Origin: CAZAPG01 sp964486935
Lineage (GTDB): Bacteria > Chloroflexota > Anaerolineae > 4572-78 > J111
DNA length: 64,000 nt
Direction: 5' to 3'
Assembly (NCBI GenBank): GCA_964486935.1
Contig: CAZAPG010000011.1
Coordinates: 62,001 to 126,000 of the forward strand
Shown: piece after piece, positions 58,601 to 64,000 of the stretch
Position numbering within the stretch: the first letter of the stretch is position 1
How the letters are laid out: the number at the start of each line of letters is the position of its first letter
Position numbers and translations under genes: made by a program
The notes under the pieces: generated by a model
The model's database searches: none
Told to the model about the DNA's origin: nothing
What the model saw: only the letters and a program-made list of their open reading frames with translations

Positions 58601-59134
58601 GTGGCTAGACGATTACCAACCTGGCTGACCAGGGCCGAGCGCAAACGACTGCTGGCCGCCGATATGTCAGACCGGGACCGGGCCGTTGTATCGGTGTTTC
58701 TTTTTGCCGGCCTGCGCAGCAACGAGCTGCGGATGCTCGACATAGAGGACGTTGATTTTGAGGCCATGACCATTTTGGTGCGGCACGGCAAACGAGCCAA
58801 GCAACGGGTTGTACCGCTGCACGCCGAAGCCGCGGCCGCCATGGACCAGTATTTGGGAGATCGCCAGGCCGGGCCGCTGTTTTTGAACCGCTTCGGGCAG
58901 CGATTGAGCAACCGCTGGCTGCGGACGATGGTCAAGGCGCTGGGCCGCCAGGCGGGGATCAGGAAGGAATTGCACCCGCACGCGCTGCGCCACACGTTTG
59001 CCGTATCCATCCGGGAGGCCGGCGAGGAGCTGGACGTGCTGAAAGATTTGCTGGGCCATGCCTCCATCGAGACAACGGAGATTTACACGCATTGCAGTGT
59101 TGACCAGCTCCGTTCGGCGGTGGACAAAATCTAG
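58601..59134 (+). CDS. Tyrosine recombinase, catalytic domain only
   Basis: A 177-residue XerC/D- or integrase-type recombinase. All catalytic residues are seen: R39 (GLRSNEL), K64 (RHGKRAKQR), H127 and R130 (HPHALRH), H153 (GHAS) and Y162 (IYTH). The N-terminal SAM-like core-binding domain and arm-binding domain are missing (usual length about 300-400). The start is GTG 58601 with GAGG upstream. It lies about 7 kb from the attachment site, mid-prophage, so it may be the integrase or a resolvase-like enzyme. Confidence 0.83.
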   Translation: MARRLPTWLTRAERKRLLAADMSDRDRAVVSVFLFAGLRSNELRMLDIEDVDFEAMTILVRHGKRAKQRVVPLHAEAAAAMDQYLGDRQAGPLFLNRFGQRLSNRWLRTMVKALGRQAGIRKELHPHALRHTFAVSIREAGEELDVLKDLLGHASIETTEIYTHCSVDQLRSAVDKI

Positions 59135-59141
59135 GAGAGCC

Positions 59142-59639
59142 ATGAAGAAGATCGACAACCTGTTCCTTTTTATTGCTCTGGCGCTGGTAGCCGCCAGCAT
59201 CATTGTTTGCGGTATCGAGCGGCTTGTGCCGGCACCGGCCAATACGCCGACCGCGACCAGGCCGGCCACCTCATCGCCAACGGCCACCCACACGCCCACC
59301 GTCGCCAAAATCATCTCGGCGCCCACGTTTACGCCGACTCCCACGGCCACACCCTGGCCAACCGCAACAAAACCCCGGCCAACCGCAACAAATACGCCGC
59401 CGGCAACCCCCACCGCCATTACCCTGGAAACCGGCTGTCTGATCCATCCCGGGACCATTTACACCATCCGGACCGGCGACTCGCTATGGCGCGTGGCCGA
59501 TTGCGCGTATGGCCAGCCCTGGCGCTGGCCGGCGATCTATCAGGCTAACCCGCAGTTGAGCAACCCGGACCGCATCCATGCCGGCAACCGGCTCATTATC
59601 CCCCATGAAAGGAGAGGTGAATGGCCAGGCCAACCGTAA
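59142..59639 (+). CDS. Membrane-anchored LysM protein
   Basis: A 165-residue protein: N-terminal helix FLFIALALVAASIIVCGI, a Thr/Pro-rich spacer from about 32 to 92, then a LysM domain (YTIRTGDSLWRVADCAYG, WPAIYQANPQLSNPDRIHAG, NRLIIP). LysM binds peptidoglycan; there is no hydrolase domain. It could act in lysis or as a surface lysogenic gene. AGGAG is four bases before ATG 59142. Its end overlaps the next gene. Confidence 0.78.
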   Translation: MKKIDNLFLFIALALVAASIIVCGIERLVPAPANTPTATRPATSSPTATHTPTVAKIISAPTFTPTPTATPWPTATKPRPTATNTPPATPTAITLETGCLIHPGTIYTIRTGDSLWRVADCAYGQPWRWPAIYQANPQLSNPDRIHAGNRLIIPHERRGEWPGQP

Positions 59640-60004
59640 GGCAGGTCCGCCGCGATGTGGAGGAGCTGCTCAAGCTGGCACCAATTTACAGGCGGTACCA
59701 GGAACTGGAGAAGAAGGTCAAGGCCGACATGGCCCAGTTGAAACATACCGAATGCGAGATCACGGGCCTGGGCCGGGTCTTCATTTCCTGTAGCGAGCGC
59801 GTTACAGTTACGCCGGCGCTGGCTATCGAGGTATTGGGCGAGGCCATGGCCGGCAAGGTGATTGTCACCAAACAATCCGTGCCCAATGAGTTGGTCAAGG
59901 CGTTTGTGACGGCCGGTGAGATATCAGAGCAGGACCGAGACAGGCTGCTGGCCGAGGCCGAACGGACGCCGGTGGTGAGCCTGCACGTGAGGCCGTTGCA
60001 GTAA
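59621..60004 (+). CDS. Small phage protein (unknown)
   Basis: 127 residues with an N-terminal helical, charged region (RRYQELEKKVKADMAQLKH) likely to form a coiled coil, then a small beta domain (ITGLGRVFISCSERVTVTP) and a helical tail. AGGAGAGGT precedes ATG 59621, which overlaps the LysM gene. Not recognised. It lies between the LysM protein and membrane proteins in a late-gene order. Confidence 0.6.
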   Translation: MARPTVRQVRRDVEELLKLAPIYRRYQELEKKVKADMAQLKHTECEITGLGRVFISCSERVTVTPALAIEVLGEAMAGKVIVTKQSVPNELVKAFVTAGEISEQDRDRLLAEAERTPVVSLHVRPLQ

Positions 60005-60013
60005 GGGGGAGAA

Positions 60014-60487
60014 ATGCCAGTTCAAATGCCCAGCGTTGATTTTTCGCAGTGGCCCATGTGGTTGTTGGCCGTTTTAATTGTGGTCAATTTGTTCAAAGAG
60101 CAGATCGGGACGGTCATCCCGTCGGCGGTGCGCGATTTTTTCAAATCCAGGGGCGACCGGCAGGAGCACAGCCTGCAAATTGAGGAAACATTACTCAATA
60201 GCCGGCTGCAGGCCGACGCAACCGAGCAATTGAGAAAATCCTGGCGCGAAGAGCAGTTCGCCGAGATGATCCACCAGAAAGACAGCTATCTCTACGAGTA
60301 TCTGGACAAAAAGGTGGATCGACTAGCAATTGCCCAGGAGCGCGCCATCGAGGTGTTATCCTCGGTGGTGGCCAACACCCGGCGCACCAACGATTTGTTG
60401 ACCACCATCCACATTGCGCTGTCAAAACTGGCCGACGAAATTAAAAACCAGAAACACAACTACCATCACGGCGGCGAGATTCGATGA
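60014..60487 (+). CDS. Phage membrane protein with coiled coil (unknown)
   Basis: 157 residues: membrane helix at about 15-32 (MWLLAVLIVVNLF), then a long charged helix (EHSLQIEETLLNSRLQAD onward) ending NHHGGEIR-like. It has the shape of a spanin-, holin- or tail-fibre-accessory protein rather than a classic holin. The ATGA overlap with the next gene shows coupling. Not recognised as a family. Confidence 0.6.
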   Translation: MPVQMPSVDFSQWPMWLLAVLIVVNLFKEQIGTVIPSAVRDFFKSRGDRQEHSLQIEETLLNSRLQADATEQLRKSWREEQFAEMIHQKDSYLYEYLDKKVDRLAIAQERAIEVLSSVVANTRRTNDLLTTIHIALSKLADEIKNQKHNYHHGGEIR

Positions 60488-60693
60488 CAGGGTTCAAACG
60501 CCTTGTGGTTTTGTTCGCAATAGCGAACCTGGCGTTCACTTTATTCATGTTTGTGCTGATCATCCTGCCCCGGCAGTACACCCGGCGCATCCGCCACGCG
60601 CTGGCGCGGCTGGTGGTGGGTGCGTGGGTCGGCAACAGCCGGGTGTGGAGCATGCTCCACGATGATTTGTGGCAGAAAGGCAATGGCCACTGA
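60484..60693 (+). CDS. Small single-helix phage membrane protein
   Basis: 69 residues with one hydrophobic helix (LVVLFAIANLAFTLFMFVLI) and a basic tail rich in Arg (PRQYTRRIRHALARL). Start by ATGA overlap with the preceding gene; end overlaps the terminase small subunit by 25 bases. Possibly a holin partner; not recognised. Confidence 0.58.
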   Translation: MTGFKRLVVLFAIANLAFTLFMFVLIILPRQYTRRIRHALARLVVGAWVGNSRVWSMLHDDLWQKGNGH

Positions 60694-61226
60694 ACGCCAA
60701 GCAACGGGTTTTCGTTGAACATTATTTGCGGTGCTGGAACGCAACCCAGGCAGCCACAGAGGCGGGCTACGCTCACCCCCGGCAGCAGGGCAGCCGGTTG
60801 TTGTCAAATGTTGACATTCAGGCGGCCATCAAAGATCGCCTGAATGAATTACAGATGGGCGCCGATGAGGTGCTGGTTCGCCTGGCGGACCAGGCCCGGT
60901 TTGACCCGTTGCAATTTGTTTGCAAATACGAACTTAACGACGGGCAGCGGGTCCGGCAGTACGTAGGCATAGACCTGGATGCCCTTAAAGCCGCCGGCCT
61001 GGGCGGGGTGGTGAAGGGCATTAAATATGACCGCTCCGGGCGGCTGGTGGTGGAGTTCCACGACAGCCAGGCGGCGCAGCAGTTGATTGGCCAGCACCAT
61101 AAATTATTTACGCAGAAGCACCAGGTTGACGTGCCGCAACTGGAACCCCTGCCCGAGATGTTGAGCCGGCTGCTGGACCAGGTGTACGGCCCGGCTCCGG
61201 AGGGTAACGATGCAGGCGTTGATTGA
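60669..61226 (+). CDS. Terminase small subunit
   Basis: 185 residues of the Terminase_2 type: LNAKQRVFVEHYL, CWNATQAATEAGYAHP and QGSRLLSNVDIQAAI form the DNA-binding HTH, followed by the oligomerisation helices. It recognises the pac/cos site and regulates the large subunit. It starts at GTG 60669, the only start available, overlapping the previous gene. Position before the large subunit supports the call. Confidence 0.85.
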   Translation: MAERQWPLNAKQRVFVEHYLRCWNATQAATEAGYAHPRQQGSRLLSNVDIQAAIKDRLNELQMGADEVLVRLADQARFDPLQFVCKYELNDGQRVRQYVGIDLDALKAAGLGGVVKGIKYDRSGRLVVEFHDSQAAQQLIGQHHKLFTQKHQVDVPQLEPLPEMLSRLLDQVYGPAPEGNDAGVD

Positions 61227-61428
61227 CCGGTTGGAAACCATAGAGGCCTGGCCAGATACCCGCCGAAAACGGCGGGTAAAGGCGGCACTGCTACGCCGGA
61301 TTAGCCGCCGGGTATTACGACAGGCGCGGCGACGCGGGGAGTTAGAGCAATTGAAACAATTGCAACAGCAGCTATCGAACAATTCATTTACGACGCCCGA
61401 CGCGCAGGCTGCCCGCGAGACCAGTTAG
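61210..61428 (+). CDS. Small basic phage protein overlapping both terminase genes
   Basis: 72 residues, Arg-rich and helical (RRKRRVKAALLRRISRRVLR), then Gln-rich (LEQLKQLQQQLSNNS). ATG 61210 overlaps the small terminase end by 17 bases, and its last 79 bases overlap the 5' end of the large terminase frame. It could be a separate gene or the first part of a -1 frameshift product that continues into the large subunit. Confidence 0.55.
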   Translation: MQALIDRLETIEAWPDTRRKRRVKAALLRRISRRVLRQARRRGELEQLKQLQQQLSNNSFTTPDAQAARETS

Positions 61429-62843
61429 GCCGGCTTTTACGCGCCGGCATTGTTTTACAACCGAAACAACTCCAGGCCAGCGCCGTGGCCCGAGAGATGG
61501 ACCGGCCAGGCGGCCCAACGGAGTTGGGCTATGGCGGGGCCAGGGGCGGCGGCAAAAGCCACTGGATGCTGGCCCAGATGGTGGAGGACTGCCTTCGCTT
61601 TCCGGGCCTGAAGGGTCTTCTGCTTCGCAAGATCGGTAAATCGGTCAAAGAGGCGTTTGAGGACCTGCGGCCCAAGATTTTGAGCCGCATCGCGCATGAG
61701 TGGGTGCCAAGCCGCAACATGCTGGTGTTTCCCAACGGCAGCCGGATTGTGCTGGGGAACTTCCAGAATGAGGCGGATGTAGATAAGTATCTGGGCCTGG
61801 AGTACGACGTGATTGGGGTGGAGGAAGCCACCACCCTGACCTGGCGCAAGTTCCAGGCCATCCAGAGTGTCAACCGCAGCAGCAAACCGGGCTGGCGGCC
61901 ACGGATTTACACCACCACCAACCCGGGGGGTGTGGGCCACGCCTGGTATAAGAACCGGTTTGTGACGCCGGCCCGGAATGGGCAGGAACGGGAGACGCGC
62001 TTTATTCAGGCCACGGTTGACGATAACCAGTTCGTCAACCCGGAGTACGAGCAGAAGCTCAACCAGTTGACCGGCTGGTTGCTGCGGGCCTGGCGTTATG
62101 GCGATTGGGACATCGCCGCCGGCCAGTTCTTTACAACGTTCCGGCACGAGGTCCACGTTAAGAAGCCGATCAGGATACCAGACCACTGGCGGGTGTGGTG
62201 CTCGATGGACTACGGCTACCACCACCCCACGGTGGTGCACCTGTGGGTCGAGGATGACGACGGCGTGGTCTATACCATTGATGAGCATGTTGCCCGGCGC
62301 TGGCAGGTGAGCCAGCACGTCGAGGCCACCAGGGCGATGCTGGCCCGGTGGGACATCTCGCTGAGCCGGTTAAAAACGTTTGTGGCCGGCCACGACGTTT
62401 TTGCCCAGCGCGACGAGGGTCCGACCGTGGCCAAACGATACCGGCAGTTTGGGATCAGGCTGAAGCCGGCCAATATTGACCGGGTGAACGGCTGGGCCGA
62501 GATGCTGGCTAGATTAGGCGATGTAGACGCCAAACCGCCCATTGAGCCGCGCTGGGCCATTTTTGAAACGTGCGGGCGATTAATCGAAACGCTGCCGATG
62601 CTGGAACACGACCCGCATCGTCCCGAGGACGTGCTGAAGGTGGACATCGACGATGACGGGATCGGCGGCGATGACGCGGGCGATTGCGCCCGGTACGGCA
62701 TCATGGCCGCGCATCGAGCGACGATGACCAGCCGCCAGGTGGATTGGTACGCCAAAACGCCGCAGCGCAGCGCAGCGCCACAACCGGCGCGAACCGATGA
62801 GGAAATCGAGCAATTGTTGAGCAACTATGGCCAAGACGACTGA
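61350..62843 (+). CDS. Terminase large subunit (start uncertain, possible ATT)
   Basis: ATPase-nuclease motor for DNA packaging, about 497 residues. Walker A GYGGARGGGKSH, Walker B DVIGVEEAT, coupling motif TTTNPGG, and nuclease acids in SMDYGY, VAGHDVF and IGGDDAGD. The first canonical start, GTG 61485, sits only about 16 codons before Walker A; upstream codons encode GIVLQPKQLQASAV, which is family-like and must be translated. No ATG/GTG/TTG occurs back to the stop at 61302. ATT 61350 with GGGGAG eight bases upstream is one candidate, a frameshift from the 61210 frame another. Confidence 0.82.
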   Translation: METIATAAIEQFIYDARRAGCPRDQLGRLLRAGIVLQPKQLQASAVAREMDRPGGPTELGYGGARGGGKSHWMLAQMVEDCLRFPGLKGLLLRKIGKSVKEAFEDLRPKILSRIAHEWVPSRNMLVFPNGSRIVLGNFQNEADVDKYLGLEYDVIGVEEATTLTWRKFQAIQSVNRSSKPGWRPRIYTTTNPGGVGHAWYKNRFVTPARNGQERETRFIQATVDDNQFVNPEYEQKLNQLTGWLLRAWRYGDWDIAAGQFFTTFRHEVHVKKPIRIPDHWRVWCSMDYGYHHPTVVHLWVEDDDGVVYTIDEHVARRWQVSQHVEATRAMLARWDISLSRLKTFVAGHDVFAQRDEGPTVAKRYRQFGIRLKPANIDRVNGWAEMLARLGDVDAKPPIEPRWAIFETCGRLIETLPMLEHDPHRPEDVLKVDIDDDGIGGDDAGDCARYGIMAAHRATMTSRQVDWYAKTPQRSAAPQPARTDEEIEQLLSNYGQDD

Positions 62844-64000
62844 GAGCATTTTTGACACCGCCGAATTTGAGCCATTCGAGGAACGCTGGCAGCAGCGATT
62901 GAGGGAATTGCAGCGGCGTAAAAGTTATTATGATGGCTCGATTTATAAAAAGGCCCGGGAGCAATTGGGCTGGCTATGGCCGCGACTCTACCGGGGCATC
63001 AAACCACTATACCTGCCGCTGGCCCGGGCGGTCGATGTGGACACCGGCATTGTGCCCGGCGATTGGAAACTGCCCGACGGCACAACCGAGCAGCCGTTCA
63101 ACCGGGCCTGGCAGCCGGCGTTGGAGCGGGTTTTTGATTGGTCCGACTGGGACCGGGACGGGGTGCTGTTTGTGCACTACGGCGCTATGTATGGCGTGAG
63201 CGGGCTAAAAATCAGCGATCTGCGCGAGCGGCGAATTGTTCAAATCAAACCAGTCAAGCCGAGCTGCTTTATGCTCATCGAGGCCGGCGATTATGACGAC
63301 ACGCCGGCCATGGCCATCTACCTGGAGATGCGGCGCGACCGGAGCGGCAAGGAATATGAGTACGCTGAGGTGATATCAGCCGAGATGATCCGCACATTCA
63401 GAAATGGGCAGCCTGACGAGTTTGACGGCCGGCCGGCCGAGTATACCAACGAGTTGGGCTTTGTGCCGTTTATTGAGAATGAGCACATCAAAACCGGCGA
63501 GCATCTGGGCGAAGCGACCTACCAAAAGGCCATACCGTTGCTGGATGAAGTGAACCAACTGGCCAGCTACCTGGCCGACATTATTGCCAAAAACGCCGAG
63601 CCGCAGTGGGTGGCCATTGGCGCGGAGAGCAGCGAACTGGTTAAAAGCGGGGATAATATGTGGTTTATCCCGGCCGGCGGAAAAGTGGAGCCGGTGCTGC
63701 CGAAGGTGGATATCGCCGGGGTGCTGGAATTTGTACGCGAAATCCGCGACCAGGTGACGGGGGCGCTGCCGGAAATCAGTTTTGACGAGTTGCGGAAGAA
63801 GGATCAGATAGCGACGGCGACGCTGGAGTTGCAATTAATGGAACTGGTGTTGAAGATTCGGCGTTGCCGGCCCAATTACGACCACGCGCTGGCCGACGCG
63901 CTGCGGATGGCGGCCCGGGCCGGGGCATCGATGAATCTGGGCGAGGTGTCGGTACTGGATGACGAGGCGCTGGCGTTTGACAAGGAGCGGCCGATATTGC
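62827..64000 (+). CDS. Phage portal protein (SPP1 gp6-like), cut by the window edge
   Basis: ATG 62827 overlaps the terminase end by 17 bases and the frame stays open to the right edge (391 codons). It has an N-terminal helical region (FEPFEERWQQRLRELQRRKS), the portal core IKPVKPSCFMLIEAGDYDDT, GFVPFIENEHIKTGEHLGEA, LLDEVNQLASYLADII and QVTGALPEIS near the end. It forms the dodecameric portal through which DNA is packaged. Full portals are about 420-500 residues, so a short C-terminus is missing. It is partial only because of the edge. Confidence 0.83.
   Translation, partial: MAKTTESIFDTAEFEPFEERWQQRLRELQRRKSYYDGSIYKKAREQLGWLWPRLYRGIKPLYLPLARAVDVDTGIVPGDWKLPDGTTEQPFNRAWQPALERVFDWSDWDRDGVLFVHYGAMYGVSGLKISDLRERRIVQIKPVKPSCFMLIEAGDYDDTPAMAIYLEMRRDRSGKEYEYAEVISAEMIRTFRNGQPDEFDGRPAEYTNELGFVPFIENEHIKTGEHLGEATYQKAIPLLDEVNQLASYLADIIAKNAEPQWVAIGAESSELVKSGDNMWFIPAGGKVEPVLPKVDIAGVLEFVREIRDQVTGALPEISFDELRKKDQIATATLELQLMELVLKIRRCRPNYDHALADALRMAARAGASMNLGEVSVLDDEALAFDKERPIL

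Overview
The window looks like a chromosomal segment of a Chloroflexota bacterium, most likely Anaerolineae- or Caldilineae-like. This is inferred from moderately high GC, several flavin/F420-type luciferase-like oxidoreductases, a tungsten-type aldehyde:ferredoxin oxidoreductase, secreted proteins with Asp-box or YVTN-type propellers, a 'YLPVMLK'-type linker in a secreted protein, and many short palindromic repeats. No rRNA or marker gene is present to settle the taxonomy. Starts were chosen by ribosome-binding site, overlap with the upstream gene and alignment between paralogues.

Layout. (1) 1-7.4 kb holds a single-chain nuclease-methyltransferase restriction enzyme and small housekeeping or accessory genes (DUF1801, NTF2-like, DUF1028, Asp-box propeller, aldo/keto reductase). 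(2) 7.5-43.3 kb is a roughly 36 kb catabolic island in three transcription blocks. The first reads rightwards (7564-14892): E1 alpha/beta of a 2-oxoacid dehydrogenase, a free lipoyl protein, SDR, class IV aminotransferase, LLM oxidoreductase, amidohydrolase, SDR. The second reads leftwards (22077-14886): SDR, two LsrF/DeoC-type aldolases flanking an XRE-cupin regulator, saccharopine-dehydrogenase-like protein, LLM oxidoreductase, AOR. The third reads rightwards (22398-43330): XRE-cupin regulator, Fe-ADH, ALDH, a second E1 alpha/beta, a third XRE-cupin regulator, an ABC importer with a doubled binding protein, 2-hydroxyacid dehydrogenase, amidohydrolase, MFS transporter, LLM oxidoreductase, a YgeW-like carbamoyltransferase, a YgeY-like M20 hydrolase, a second 2-hydroxyacid dehydrogenase, SDR and FGGY kinase. 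(3) 43.3-50.3 kb, reading leftwards, is a cell-surface operon: a secreted clan-A-glycosidase-like protein with a propeller, two polytopic GT-C/YfhO-like membrane proteins and a small EamA-type transporter. A rhodanese follows at 50.4 kb. (4) From 51.35 kb to the right edge is a prophage inserted just 3' of tRNA-Gly(CCC). It has a divergent repressor switch, early genes (DnaQ-like exonuclease, long ParB-like protein), a catalytic-domain-only tyrosine recombinase, a LysM protein, small membrane proteins, terminase small and large subunits and a portal protein cut by the window edge.

How the genes may work together. Import by the ABC and MFS systems, deamination or hydrolysis of an N-containing substrate (two SsnA-like amidohydrolases, YgeY-like hydrolase), carbamoyl transfer (YgeW-like), redox steps (SDR, 2-hydroxyacid DH, LLM, AOR, Fe-ADH, ALDH), aldol cleavage (two LsrF-like aldolases), kinase entry (FGGY) and oxidative decarboxylation by E1 fit one catabolic programme controlled by three XRE-cupin repressors. 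The substrate cannot be read from sequence. The island is the best candidate here for an undescribed system.

Other points to check are palindromic elements inserted in frame in a coding gene, two genes whose conserved N-termini lack any ATG/GTG/TTG start but have a well-placed ATT, and an anomalous tRNA-like gene in the prophage.
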